DNA of 36,918 nucleotides from Bacillota bacterium (lineage in GTDB: Bacteria > Bacillota > Limnochordia > Darwinibacteriales > Darwinibacteriaceae): the NCBI GenBank assembly GCA_012521295.1, contig JAAYMS010000070.1, positions 1 through 36,918 on the forward strand, read 5' to 3'. The first letter of the stretch is position 1. Each line of letters begins with the position of its first letter. Of the stretch, positions 7,157-16,144 are shown piece after piece. The position numbers and the translations under genes were made by a program. The notes under the pieces are model-generated. The model saw only the letters and a program-made list of their open reading frames with translations, had not been told where the DNA came from and made no database searches.

Positions 7157-7861
7157 TTGAAATACAGCTTTTATTCCAGCATTTGGGCTACTATACTGAT
7201 GCTTGTGATGTTCTTTATCTCCGGCCTTTTTGGCAGCGAGAAGACAACCAGTGGGAGAAGCTACAATCTGCCTTCTCGTGCCTTGGCGGGCCGTACTATC
7301 GTAGTTGATCCCGGCCATGGTGGTGCCGATCCTGGTACTGTCGGGGTGGGCAAGACCACTGAGGCAGACAACGTACTAGCTATAGCTTGGGAGTTGAAGC
7401 AGCTTCTAGAACAAGCTGGTGCCCGGGTGATTTTGACGCGGCAGGGCAATGTCAATCCTGCTGACGGTACTGCTTATTCAGGCCTGCCCAACAGTCAGCT
7501 GGCAGCACGGGTTGCCCAGGCGAATAGGTCTGAGGCGGACATTTTTGTTTCACTCCACAATGACTGGAGTGACGACCCGAATGCAGCAGGGAGTGCGTCA
7601 TATTACTATAAAAGCCACGATTGGGCTTTGGCAGAGGCAGTTCAGCGTCGGCTGCCCGCACAGCTGAAGGCAAATGATCGGGGAGTAAGGCATGGAGACT
7701 TCTATGTACTGCGGAATACATCGATGCCAGCAGTACTAGTGGAAATTGGTTTTCTGAGTAATGCCCGTGAGGCCGAGCTGTTAAGTCAGCGATGGTATCG
7801 CTTAGAAGCCGCCCGCGGGGTTTTTTACGGTATTGTTGATTATTTTCAAGCGATGAGTTAG
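7157..7861 (+). CDS. cwlD: N-acetylmuramoyl-L-alanine amidase, CwlD-like
   Basis: An Amidase_3 zinc hydrolase that cleaves the amide between MurNAc and L-Ala; CwlD with PdaA makes muramic-delta-lactam in the spore cortex. The 234 residues have an N-terminal signal anchor (about 8-25) and the four expected zinc/catalytic residues: H54 in DPGHGGADPG, E69 in KTTEADN, H134 in VSLHND and E196 in VEIGFLSN. The length matches B. subtilis CwlD (about 237). The start is TTG 7157, 7 nt after AGGGGGG, and this site is masked by a hairpin. A vegetative amidase is possible, but the absence of wall-binding repeats and the yunB gene in the same window favour a sporulation role. Confidence 0.85.
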   Translation: MKYSFYSSIWATILMLVMFFISGLFGSEKTTSGRSYNLPSRALAGRTIVVDPGHGGADPGTVGVGKTTEADNVLAIAWELKQLLEQAGARVILTRQGNVNPADGTAYSGLPNSQLAARVAQANRSEADIFVSLHNDWSDDPNAAGSASYYYKSHDWALAEAVQRRLPAQLKANDRGVRHGDFYVLRNTSMPAVLVEIGFLSNAREAELLSQRWYRLEAARGVFYGIVDYFQAMS

Positions 7862-7878
7862 TTGTAGGAGGCAAAGCT

Positions 7879-10017
7879 ATGGAACTGCTGGCCCCTGCGG
7901 GGTCGCCGGAAGCACTCAAAGCGGCTGTAGAGAATGGCGCTGATGCCGTTTATCTAGGTGGCCGTTCCTTCAGCGCCCGAGCGTCGGCAGTAAACTTCGA
8001 TGATGCGGAAATGCAGGCCGCACTGGATTACTGTCATGTTCGCGGCGTCAAAGTCTACGTAACCGTTAACACGCTCTTGAACGATAGCGAAATAGATAGA
8101 GCTCTCCATTACCTTGCTCAGCTGTATCAGTGGGGAGCTGACGCAGTGATAGTGCAAGATGTCGGTTTAGCGCACGCGGCTGGGCTTATGATTCCCGAGT
8201 TAGAACTGCACGCAAGCACTCAGATGACAGTTCAGAGTGCAGCGGACATTCAGGCAGTTGAACAGCTCGGGTTTTCCCGCGTTGTTCTTGCACGCGAACT
8301 CAGTATTGATGAGATTTCTGCGATCAAACGCCGCACTAATTTAGAGTTAGAAGTATTCATCCATGGAGCAATCTGCATCTGCTATTCGGGGCAGTGTTTG
8401 ATGAGCAGCCTTATTGGAGGGCGGAGCGGTAACAGGGGTCAGTGCGCCCAACCCTGTCGTCTGCCGTATAAAGTACATGGGCTACCCAACCAACAGGCGG
8501 GCCCTTATGTGCTATCACCGCGAGACTTGAAGCTTATAGAACTGCTGCCGGAACTGCGCACTGCAGGGGTGAGCAGCCTAAAAATCGAAGGCAGGCTCAA
8601 ACGGCCTGACTATGTGGCGGTTGTAGTACGGACTTACAGAGCGGCTCTGGATGGGCAGCCATACAGCCCAGCCGACCTCGAAACGGTTTTCAGCCGTGGT
8701 TTTACTACTGCCTATGCCAGCGGCCATCCTGACCCCAAATTCATTACGTATCAGAAGGCGCAGACGGATCAGCACAACAATGCTGCTTTTACGCCTGGTC
8801 AGATCTTACGACGGGTGCGAGCAACCATGTATGCCTACGGTCAGATCGGGGAACCCCTACAGCTGACGCTGGTGGATGGCGATGGTTATAGTGCTTCTGT
8901 GGAAAGCTCTATCGTCTTAACGGAGGCCACTGCACATCCCCTAACAGAGGATGTGGTGAAGGAAAAACTGCTCCGGCTCGGTGATGAGCCGCTCGACATA
9001 GAAGAGCTGCATGTTCACCTTGGCGACAACACTTATCTGCCAGTAAGCGAGCTAAACCGCACTCGGCGGTGCCTGGTAGAAGAGTGGAAAGAGGCTCGCC
9101 TTGCCAGCTATAAGAGTCGTCAGCTGTCGAGCTCTCAACGGGTATTGCCACAGGTGCATACCGAAAAGCCTTCGCGAATGACCAAGAAGCCGCTGTTAGC
9201 TGTCACGGCAGCGGATATGGCGTCGGCACAAGCTGCACTCGAGGCGGGTGCTGACTTGATCTATTTTTCGGGTGCAGTGTTCCAGCGCACACCAGAATAC
9301 CATCTGCATGAACTAGACGCTGCCTGGGACTTAGGGCAGTCCTATGGCGTGCCCGTCTTCGCACACATCGATCGTGTCATGGATGATAGACAGTTAGGGC
9401 AGCTGAAAAAGAGGCTGAAGAGTCAGTCGTTCGACGGCTTACTAGTCGGGAGTCTAGGCGCACTGCAGGTGTTGCGGGACGTCTCACAGGCGAAACCGAT
9501 TCATACTGATCTGTGGTTGAATGTGTTCAACCATCACACCGCTCAATACTTGGCTGAGCAGGGTGTGAGCTGCGTTACCGCATCATTGGAACTGCGGCTG
9601 AGCCAGATTGGTGAAATAGCGGAGCGTTCAGGCGTTCCTATTGGCATGGTCGTTCATGGGCCAGTAGAGTCCATGGTAACGAAGCACTGTCTCTTGCGGG
9701 ATCAAGGCTGCCAACTGCAGTGCCAGAAGGTTGGCACCATTGAGTTAGAGGACCCGAAGGGTTTTCATTTTCCGGTGATGTTTGACAGGTGGTGCCGGAT
9801 GCATATTCTGAACTCACGCGAGCTGGCTCTTCTCGACAAGATAGATGTGGTGGAGAGGGCAGGAGTGTCTTTGATTCGCATCGAGGGCCGGTATAAGTCA
9901 CCTGACTGGATACGCCATTGGGTAGGCATCTATAGGGAAGCTCTTGACCAGGGCCCGCACGAGTTTCAGCTGGGCCAAGAGTACACACGAGGGCACTACT
10001 TTAGGGGTGTGAAGTAG
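7879..10017 (+). CDS. Peptidase U32 family protein with DUF3656-type C-terminal region
   Basis: The N-terminal 330 residues are the U32 TIM-barrel-like module (ELLAPAGSPEALKAAVENGA, DAVYLGGRSFSAR). Clustered cysteines C166, C168, C173, C189 and C193 lie around IHGAICICYSGQC and GNRGQCAQPCRLPY; U32 proteins use such cysteines for an Fe-S cluster. A middle DUF3656-like region follows, then a second U32-like barrel (VHGPVESMVTKHCLLRDQGC). Characterised relatives include collagenase-like proteins and the RNA hydroxylases RlhA and TrhP, so RNA modification is more likely than proteolysis; the substrate is unknown. 712 residues, ATG start behind TAGGAGG, directly upstream of mutS2 as in many Clostridia. 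Confidence 0.85.
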   Translation: MELLAPAGSPEALKAAVENGADAVYLGGRSFSARASAVNFDDAEMQAALDYCHVRGVKVYVTVNTLLNDSEIDRALHYLAQLYQWGADAVIVQDVGLAHAAGLMIPELELHASTQMTVQSAADIQAVEQLGFSRVVLARELSIDEISAIKRRTNLELEVFIHGAICICYSGQCLMSSLIGGRSGNRGQCAQPCRLPYKVHGLPNQQAGPYVLSPRDLKLIELLPELRTAGVSSLKIEGRLKRPDYVAVVVRTYRAALDGQPYSPADLETVFSRGFTTAYASGHPDPKFITYQKAQTDQHNNAAFTPGQILRRVRATMYAYGQIGEPLQLTLVDGDGYSASVESSIVLTEATAHPLTEDVVKEKLLRLGDEPLDIEELHVHLGDNTYLPVSELNRTRRCLVEEWKEARLASYKSRQLSSSQRVLPQVHTEKPSRMTKKPLLAVTAADMASAQAALEAGADLIYFSGAVFQRTPEYHLHELDAAWDLGQSYGVPVFAHIDRVMDDRQLGQLKKRLKSQSFDGLLVGSLGALQVLRDVSQAKPIHTDLWLNVFNHHTAQYLAEQGVSCVTASLELRLSQIGEIAERSGVPIGMVVHGPVESMVTKHCLLRDQGCQLQCQKVGTIELEDPKGFHFPVMFDRWCRMHILNSRELALLDKIDVVERAGVSLIRIEGRYKSPDWIRHWVGIYREALDQGPHEFQLGQEYTRGHYFRGVK

Positions 10018-10030
10018 AGGAGTGGTGGAA

Positions 10031-12379
10031 ATGAACGAACGCAGTCTGCGAGTTCTAGAATGGCCCAAGATCAAAGCTCAAGTTGCAGAACGGGCCAGCT
10101 TTTCCTTGGGAAAAGAACTAGTAGAAAACCTAACTCCGGCCGTGGACATAGACGAGGTCCGCGAGCGGCTCGCCATGACCAGTGAAGCGCTCGCTTTGAT
10201 CTGGAAACACGGAGAACCACCCATGGGTGGTGCGAGTGATATCCGTGCGGTAGTAACGCGCGCTGCTTTGGGAGGTACTTTAGACGAAAGCCAGCTCCTG
10301 GCTGTGCAGGGCTTGCTTTATTGCACGGGCCGTCTCAGCAAGTATATGCAGGCTGCGGGGCCTAAGCTTTTTGAACTCAGCGCCGGGCTAACACCGCTAT
10401 CTCGCCTTTCTGACGAGATTGTCCGCTGTATTGATGAAGACGGAACCGTGCGCGATCATGCTACACCCGAGTTGGCCCGCATTCGTCAAAAGCAGCGTAC
10501 TATAGTAAACCGGCTCCGTGACCGTCTAGAGTCACTTATTCATTCTGCCAGTGCGCAGAAAATGCTGCAAGAACCCATCATTACCATTAGAGGCGGACGC
10601 TATGTGGTTCCGGTACGCAGTGAATACCGCAGCCAGTTCCAGGGGATCGTGCACGATCAGTCAGCAAGCGGTGCTACGGTATTTATGGAACCAGCATTTG
10701 CTGTGGAGCTAAATAATGAGCTGCGCGTGGCTGAGCAAGAAGAAAAAGTGGAAGTTGAGCGTATCCTGAGGTTGCTCAGCGAATCTGTCGCTGCTCACAA
10801 GGCCGAGCTTCTGCAGAATTTGACGATCATAGCCGAACTGGACGCCGTCTTTGCCCGTGCTAAGTATAGCCGAGCAATTGATGGTACTGAACCAGTTGTG
10901 AACGGACACGGTGTAGTCCGGATTAAGAAAGGGCGCCATCCCCTGCTAAAGGGGGACGTTGTCCCGATAGACATCTGGCTCGGTGAAGATTTCCACGTTC
11001 TGGTGATCACCGGGCCAAATACCGGTGGTAAGACAGTTACACTGAAGACAGTCGGCTTGTTCTGTATCATGGCTCAGGCAGGGCTTCACATCCCTGCGCA
11101 AGAAGGATCTCAGCTAGCTGTTTTTTCGGGGATTTATGCAGATATTGGCGATGAGCAGAGTATCGAGCAGAGCTTGAGTACGTTTTCGTCGCACATGACA
11201 AATATCGTGCAGATTCTCAGCGAGGTTACTCCCAATTGCTTGGTCCTGCTGGATGAACTAGGTGCGGGGACCGATCCGACCGAAGGTGCTGCACTAGCAA
11301 CTGTTATCTTGGAACACCTGCGCCGAATGGGTGTGCGAACCATCGCCACCACCCATTATTCCGAACTCAAGAACTACGCCTATGCCCACCCTGATGTTGA
11401 GAATGCCAGTGTTGAGTTCGATCTAGAAACACTGCGGCCTACATACAAGCTATCCATCGGCGTTCCAGGCAAGAGCAACGCTTTTGCCATCTCGCTTCGG
11501 TTGGGATTGAGTAAAGAACTGGTGGAAGCGGCGCGGGCCCTTCTCAGTTCAGACCATGTGCGAGCCGAGGACCTCATAGGTGAGATTGAGACGGATCGGC
11601 GCCGAGCTGAAGAAGCTCGCCGCGAAGCTGAGGAGCTGCGCCGCAGATACGACAAACTGAGCCGAGAACTAGAGGAAAAGCTGCATCGCCTAGAACAGGA
11701 GAGGGATCTTATCTTGGCCCAGGCGAGAGCAGAGCAGGAGGAGCTCTTGAGAGAATCCCGAGCTCAGCTCGATCAGCTTTTAGGAGAAATGCGCCGTTTA
11801 GGAGCGGCTGAAGCTGAGGAAGCTATTAAGGCCGCTCGAGAGCAGATTGCAGAACAGCAGGAAAAGCTGAGCATGCAGGCGCCAGCGCCCAAAGCGAAAA
11901 CTGGCCCGGTCGATTTGAAGCCAGGCGAACAGGTACGGATCAAGAGCTTACAGCAGCTTGCTTATGTGCTTGAACCGCCTACCAGCAGCGGTGATGTGTT
12001 GGTCCAAGCGGGAATTATGAAGATTTCCATCGGCTTACACGATCTAGAACGTGTCGAAGAGAAGAGTACCCAAGTGGTGCGGCGCAGCACCGGTGGGGGA
12101 AGAGGAAGTATCTCTAAGAGCTCGACGATCCGCAGTGAGCTGGATATCAGGGGTAAGACCGTCGAAGAAGGTTTGGCCCTTCTTGACAAATACCTTGATG
12201 ATGCATTTCTTTCGTCCCTAAATCGAGTCAGGATTATCCACGGAAAAGGGACAGGTGCTCTAAGGGCAGCTGTGAAGGATTACCTAGCTGGCCACCCCTT
12301 TGTAAAGACCTTCCAGGACGGAGCTCCAAACGAGGGAGGCAGTGGCGTAACGGTGGCCGAACTAGACTCACATAAATAA
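10031..12379 (+). CDS. mutS2: Endonuclease MutS2
   Basis: MutS2 is a MutS paralog without the mismatch-recognition domain; it suppresses recombination and in B. subtilis also rescues collided ribosomes. The 782 residues contain the helical core/clamp, the ATPase with Walker A GPNTGGKT (about 328-335) and LLDELGAGTDPTEGAALA, a long charged coiled coil (about 510-620) and a C-terminal Smr nuclease domain beginning SELDIRGKTVEEG and containing RIIHGKGTGALR. ATG 10031 is preferred: AGAGGAGT (10016-10023) lies 7 nt upstream, whereas the in-frame GTG 10022 overlaps that site. Last gene of the run from zapA; a bidirectional terminator follows. Confidence 0.96.
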   Translation: MNERSLRVLEWPKIKAQVAERASFSLGKELVENLTPAVDIDEVRERLAMTSEALALIWKHGEPPMGGASDIRAVVTRAALGGTLDESQLLAVQGLLYCTGRLSKYMQAAGPKLFELSAGLTPLSRLSDEIVRCIDEDGTVRDHATPELARIRQKQRTIVNRLRDRLESLIHSASAQKMLQEPIITIRGGRYVVPVRSEYRSQFQGIVHDQSASGATVFMEPAFAVELNNELRVAEQEEKVEVERILRLLSESVAAHKAELLQNLTIIAELDAVFARAKYSRAIDGTEPVVNGHGVVRIKKGRHPLLKGDVVPIDIWLGEDFHVLVITGPNTGGKTVTLKTVGLFCIMAQAGLHIPAQEGSQLAVFSGIYADIGDEQSIEQSLSTFSSHMTNIVQILSEVTPNCLVLLDELGAGTDPTEGAALATVILEHLRRMGVRTIATTHYSELKNYAYAHPDVENASVEFDLETLRPTYKLSIGVPGKSNAFAISLRLGLSKELVEAARALLSSDHVRAEDLIGEIETDRRRAEEARREAEELRRRYDKLSRELEEKLHRLEQERDLILAQARAEQEELLRESRAQLDQLLGEMRRLGAAEAEEAIKAAREQIAEQQEKLSMQAPAPKAKTGPVDLKPGEQVRIKSLQQLAYVLEPPTSSGDVLVQAGIMKISIGLHDLERVEEKSTQVVRRSTGGGRGSISKSSTIRSELDIRGKTVEEGLALLDKYLDDAFLSSLNRVRIIHGKGTGALRAAVKDYLAGHPFVKTFQDGAPNEGGSGVTVAELDSHK

Positions 12380-12385
12380 GAAAAA

Positions 12386-12410
12386 GGCGCATCAGGGCGA
12401 TGCGCCTTTC
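12386..12410. terminator. Bidirectional terminator between mutS2 and the PBP gene
   Basis: GGCGCATC (12386-12393) pairs with GATGCGCC (12399-12406) around the loop AGGGC. Five A's precede and three T's follow, so it can end both convergent transcripts. The minus-strand gene stops at 12414, four bases away. Confidence 0.85.
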
Positions 12411-12413
12411 ATA

Positions 12414-14444
12414 TTACCAATTTAGTATAGACCGCCACCATGATTGAGGTTGGCAGCGAGGGCTGTACTCTGTTGGTTCGGTGCCTGCGATGAAGATCTC
12501 TGAGCGGATCTCTTCTTTGGGCAGATTGCAGTTCTCGGGGACTAGGAGGCCCGTCTTGGTATCGATCAAGATACCCTCGACAATGCCGGAAGGCTTCGGA
12601 AAGTCCGATACAGGAATCTTCTTTGCAGCTTCCAACATGAAGTCCTTCCAGATCGCTGCTGCGTTCCAAGAGCCATAGCGCACCCCAGAGTAAACCATTT
12701 GCCTAGGCGTGTCTTCTCCGAACCAGACCGCAGCTACGAGTTCAGGAATGTATCCCACGAACCATCCATCCTGATAATCTTGGGCAGTACCAGTTTTTCC
12801 GGCTGCGGGCCGGCCAATCTTGGCGTTTTGGCCCGTACCCCGCTCAATGGCACCCCGCAGCATATCTGTCATAATGTAACTGGTCTGCTCGCTCAACACT
12901 ACCTGCTGGCGGGCACGGTTTTCCTCTAAGACATTGCCGTAAGCATCTGTGATCTTCAAGATGGAGATGGGTTCTACCTTGATACCTTGGTTAGCAAGAA
13001 TGCCAAAGGCACTCGCCATCTCCAGGGGTGACACCCCTCTTGTTAAGCCACCGAGAGCCATAGGAGCCAAGCCTACGTCATTGACTCGCCCTTGTTCTAC
13101 TAGTGTTGTGATGCCCATTTTTTTGGCATATTCCATAACTGTTTCGGGCCCGATTTCAGCGACGACCTTAGCAGCGATGATGTTGAGCGAACGTTCAAAG
13201 GCTTCTCTGACTGTCACTGGCCCGCTGTAGTCACCGTAGTAGTTCTGCGGTTCCCACACGTCCCCGTTCGGCAACGTAAACTGGGTAGGTTCATCTTCAT
13301 AAATATCGGCGGGTGTGATTCCCTTATCAATGGCGGCCGTAAAGGCAAATGCCTTCATCACTGAGCCTGGTGAACGCAGTGCTTGAGTAGCGCGGTTGAA
13401 ACTATCCTCGCCACGTCCTCCTACCATCGCTTTAATGTGCCCATTGCGTGGGTCGATGGCAATCAGAGCTCCTTGGGGCTGAGTTAGCTCACCGCCTGCG
13501 GTACGCGGATTTACTGGAAGGCCTTCTAACAGTGCCTTCTCGGCTGCCTCCTGGATATCCAAATCAAGGGTGGTGTAGATCCGCAGCCCTCCGCCGAACA
13601 CTGCGGCCTCGCCATAGCGGTCTACAACTTGATTAATGATGTGATCCACGAAATAGCGAGCCTTTACCTGTCTCTTATGCCGCTCGATAACTCCGAGTGG
13701 TTCAGCTTGGGCAGCTCGGCATTCTTCTTCTGTAATGAATCCTTCCTCGTACATTCTTTCCAAGACGAAGTTGCGCCGATCCCGGGCTATATCCGGATTG
13801 ACAAACGGGGAATAACGGCTCGGCCAACGGATGACTCCAGCAATCATAGCCGCTTCGCTCAAGGTCAGATCCTTTGCTTCTTTGCCAAAGAACAGACGGG
13901 CTCCTGCTTCAATCCCATACACACCGTGGTTCAAATAGAACACATTCAAGTATGCTTCTAAGATTTCATCCTTCGAGTACTTTCGTTCGATCTGCACGGC
14001 CCAGAGGAACTCCTCGAGCTTACGCATAATCGTCTTTTTCTGTGTCAAAAAGACATTGCGGGCCAGCTGCATCGTAATCGTGCCGCCGCCTTGAGTAAAA
14101 TTCCAGGTTTTTAAGTTGACGAGAATTGCACGGCCAAAGGCGATAAAATTGATGCCGTGGTGATTATAAAACTGAGAATCTTCAATGGCTATTACCGCAT
14201 TCTTTACATGATCGGGTAGTTTGGTCACATCGGTAGGAATCCTGTTTTCACGGTAAAGATCAGTAATTACCCTACCGTTGATGTCATATATGTAGGTGGT
14301 AAAGTCTTGTGTGATATTCACCTGATCCAAGGATGGTGCGCTGCTGAGATACGCTGTGATGAATCCTGCAGTGCCACCGAACAATATAGAACCAAGAATA
14401 ACTGCGATGTATAGCCCAATGCGCTTTTTCTTGCTTGTTGCCAT
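12414..14444 (-). CDS. Class A penicillin-binding protein (PBP1A-type)
   Basis: A bifunctional peptidoglycan synthase anchored by one N-terminal helix (about 9-33). The glycosyltransferase domain shows EDSQFYNHHGINF, FTQGGGTITMQLARN, RKLEEFLWAVQIERKYSK and EILEAYLNVFYL. The transpeptidase domain has the active-site SXXK in SPGSVMKAF, the SXN in SLNIIAAK and KTGTAQD. The 676 residues match the family, without a long C-terminal extension. The start is ATG at 14444 (minus strand), 7 nt after a GGGGGGTG; upstream in-frame codons would put the start before that site. It stands alone, convergent with mutS2 and divergent from yunB, with its own promoter. Confidence 0.94.
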   Translation of the reverse strand: MATSKKKRIGLYIAVILGSILFGGTAGFITAYLSSAPSLDQVNITQDFTTYIYDINGRVITDLYRENRIPTDVTKLPDHVKNAVIAIEDSQFYNHHGINFIAFGRAILVNLKTWNFTQGGGTITMQLARNVFLTQKKTIMRKLEEFLWAVQIERKYSKDEILEAYLNVFYLNHGVYGIEAGARLFFGKEAKDLTLSEAAMIAGVIRWPSRYSPFVNPDIARDRRNFVLERMYEEGFITEEECRAAQAEPLGVIERHKRQVKARYFVDHIINQVVDRYGEAAVFGGGLRIYTTLDLDIQEAAEKALLEGLPVNPRTAGGELTQPQGALIAIDPRNGHIKAMVGGRGEDSFNRATQALRSPGSVMKAFAFTAAIDKGITPADIYEDEPTQFTLPNGDVWEPQNYYGDYSGPVTVREAFERSLNIIAAKVVAEIGPETVMEYAKKMGITTLVEQGRVNDVGLAPMALGGLTRGVSPLEMASAFGILANQGIKVEPISILKITDAYGNVLEENRARQQVVLSEQTSYIMTDMLRGAIERGTGQNAKIGRPAAGKTGTAQDYQDGWFVGYIPELVAAVWFGEDTPRQMVYSGVRYGSWNAAAIWKDFMLEAAKKIPVSDFPKPSGIVEGILIDTKTGLLVPENCNLPKEEIRSEIFIAGTEPTEYSPRCQPQSWWRSILNW

Positions 14445-14477
14445 TAAGGCACCCCCCACGGAACAGTTCATCTAATT

Positions 14478-14486
14478 ATTATACCA
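14478..14486 (-). promoter_or_regulatory. Extended -10 promoter of the PBP gene
   Basis: On the minus strand TGGTATAAT gives a perfect -10 TATAAT (14483 down to 14478) with a TG extension. No good -35 is found at 16-18 bp. Transcription would begin near 14471, giving a short leader of about 27 nt. Confidence 0.55.
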
Positions 14487-14561
14487 TATTAGTCGCATCA
14501 CAGCCCCAAACAATTAGGGTGTGCCTCCACAATAGCATTCCCTTGAGGGAGGTATGGCATT

Positions 14562-15278
14562 GTGATAAACTGGCGATGGCCTGATAATTCGCCGCGGCGT
14601 CCGCGCTGGATAACTTATCTTAGTCTACTTGTGTTGAGTTTGGTGCTTGCCAGTGTGGTCTTGCTCATGGTTGTCGAACACAGGTTGGCACCAGTGCTTC
14701 ATGCCTGGGCCGAAACTCGCGCCATGAGTATTGCAACTCGGGCCATCAACGTAGCCGTTGAAGAAATGATGGCTACATCATTAAGTTCGACTGAACTGGC
14801 CACGGTCCTGCGGGATGGGGCTGGAAATATCCAGGCAATTCAGTACGACATGGGTGAGGTAAATCGCGTTTCCAGTTTGGCCACTCATAAGATTCTACAG
14901 ACCCTGAACAACTTGGGGGAAGAGATCTTTCCGATTCCTCTCGGTCAGCTGACTGGCCTCGACTTCCTTGCTTCGTGGGGCCCGGGGATTCCTGTGCGGA
15001 TGATTCCTGCTGGTGGGTTGACGACAACGCCCATCGCCACATTTGAGAGCGCTGGAATTAACCAGACCTGGCATCGGATTGCTTTGGATATCCAGGTAAA
15101 CATGAGGGTTGTTGTACCCCTCTTGTCTCAGACCATTCCCGTCTCTACTCAAGTTCCGATTCTTGACGAAGTCTTTATCGGTCAAGTACCGATGTGGTAT
15201 TTTGGCAGCCAGGGAAGTATGCAGCCGATTCCGATCGGAGTGGGTCAGAGTTCGGTCATTGAGATACCTTTGCAATAG
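14562..15278 (+). CDS. yunB: Sporulation protein YunB
   Basis: YunB is a SigE-dependent, mother-cell sporulation protein of unknown biochemical role in B. subtilis. The 238-residue product has a basic N-terminus, one membrane helix (about 17-40), and the family features LAETRA-like AWAETRAMSIATRAIN, a YDMGEVNRVSS stretch, and the C-terminal domain with IPLGQLTGLDFL, MRVVVPLLSQTIPVSTQVPI and DEVFIGQVP. Start GTG 14562, 8 nt after GAGGGAGGT. Its presence supports a spore-forming host. It is translationally coupled to the LeuRS-derived gene that follows: its stop codon overlaps the next AGGAGG. Confidence 0.9.
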   Translation: MINWRWPDNSPRRPRWITYLSLLVLSLVLASVVLLMVVEHRLAPVLHAWAETRAMSIATRAINVAVEEMMATSLSSTELATVLRDGAGNIQAIQYDMGEVNRVSSLATHKILQTLNNLGEEIFPIPLGQLTGLDFLASWGPGIPVRMIPAGGLTTTPIATFESAGINQTWHRIALDIQVNMRVVVPLLSQTIPVSTQVPILDEVFIGQVPMWYFGSQGSMQPIPIGVGQSSVIEIPLQ

Positions 15279-15289
15279 GAGGCAGAGCA

Positions 15290-16144
15290 GTGCGTCGTTA
15301 CAACTACCGACTCAGCGAACGCAGATGGTTAGAGAAATGGGCTAGTGATAGGTCAGTATCTACAGCGGTATATGCTGCAGCACTACTGCCGGAGCGGGGC
15401 AGAGGGCTTGGCTTAGAGAATGCTCGTCTCGTAATTCTGGCAGACGTGTTTCGCCGGTTCGCTGAACAGATGAATGGGCCTTTGTCTCTTGCTGTTTATG
15501 GCGCAGCACCAGAAATGCTGCAGCCTGCTCGGGCTTTAGGCTGTTTGGCGCTGGAGTTGGCACCGCCAGAAGCGTCTTTTTTGGTCGAAGCGCGGGACTT
15601 TGCACACTTAAGTAGAGAGGTAGCTCGAGACAGCACCCTTTCGTGCGGACGTTTATTTGGGGCCTCAGATGTTGAGCTTCACGAAATCCTGCCTGATGTG
15701 GGAGCTGATGCGCTGCGTTTGGCTCTTCTGTTCTTGGGGCCGCCTGGCAGAGACCTAGTTTTTAAGCATGAGACTGTAGCTTCGGCCTTTCGGTTTGTGC
15801 AGCGTTTCTGGCGCTTTGCTCAGAACACTGGGGAAGCGGACATGATCGGTTCCCCTGCGCTGGACGAGCTGGAAGGGCTGGAAGAGCGCGTCAAGCAGCG
15901 CATGGGCGAAGGTAAGCCCCATACGGCGCTTGCAGCGATCTTCGGTTACATAAATCGACTGAAGGAAGCAGACCGAATTACGGTGATCAGATTGGCCAGA
16001 CTACTGCGCTCCTTTGCACCTTTTATAGCGAGCGACATTCTGTCCGATTTAGGAATGCCGGCGGGAGAGTATGATCATAGCAGGAATCGCGATGATGCAG
16101 ATACCGAGCGCTATGATCTGAGTCAACACAAAAGGCCCAATTAA
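15290..16144 (+). CDS. LeuRS-derived protein lacking HIGH and KMSKS motifs
   Basis: A 284-residue protein that reads as a compressed leucyl-tRNA synthetase. YNYRLSERRWLEKWASD resembles the LeuRS N-terminus. VGADALRLALLFLGPPGRDL and then SAFRFVQRFWRF match the segment just after KMSKS (GADTLRL...MGP...GA.RFL.RVWRL). ERVKQRMGEGKPHTALAAI and LLRSFAPFIASDIL match the anticodon-binding helices. The CP1 editing domain and most of the catalytic fold are missing. The HIGH position reads LGLENAR and the KMSKS position LSCGRLFG, so it should not activate leucine. Start GTG 15290 with AGGAGG 7 nt upstream, overlapping the yunB stop. A specific function is unknown; a tRNA-binding or sporulation-linked role is only a guess. 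The 3' end overlaps lgt. Confidence 0.75.
   Translation: MRRYNYRLSERRWLEKWASDRSVSTAVYAAALLPERGRGLGLENARLVILADVFRRFAEQMNGPLSLAVYGAAPEMLQPARALGCLALELAPPEASFLVEARDFAHLSREVARDSTLSCGRLFGASDVELHEILPDVGADALRLALLFLGPPGRDLVFKHETVASAFRFVQRFWRFAQNTGEADMIGSPALDELEGLEERVKQRMGEGKPHTALAAIFGYINRLKEADRITVIRLARLLRSFAPFIASDILSDLGMPAGEYDHSRNRDDADTERYDLSQHKRPN

Noticed and set aside
7452-7919. 155-codon antisense frame over the end of the amidase and start of the U32 gene
   Set aside because: It spans two well-supported genes on the opposite strand and its composition resembles no family.
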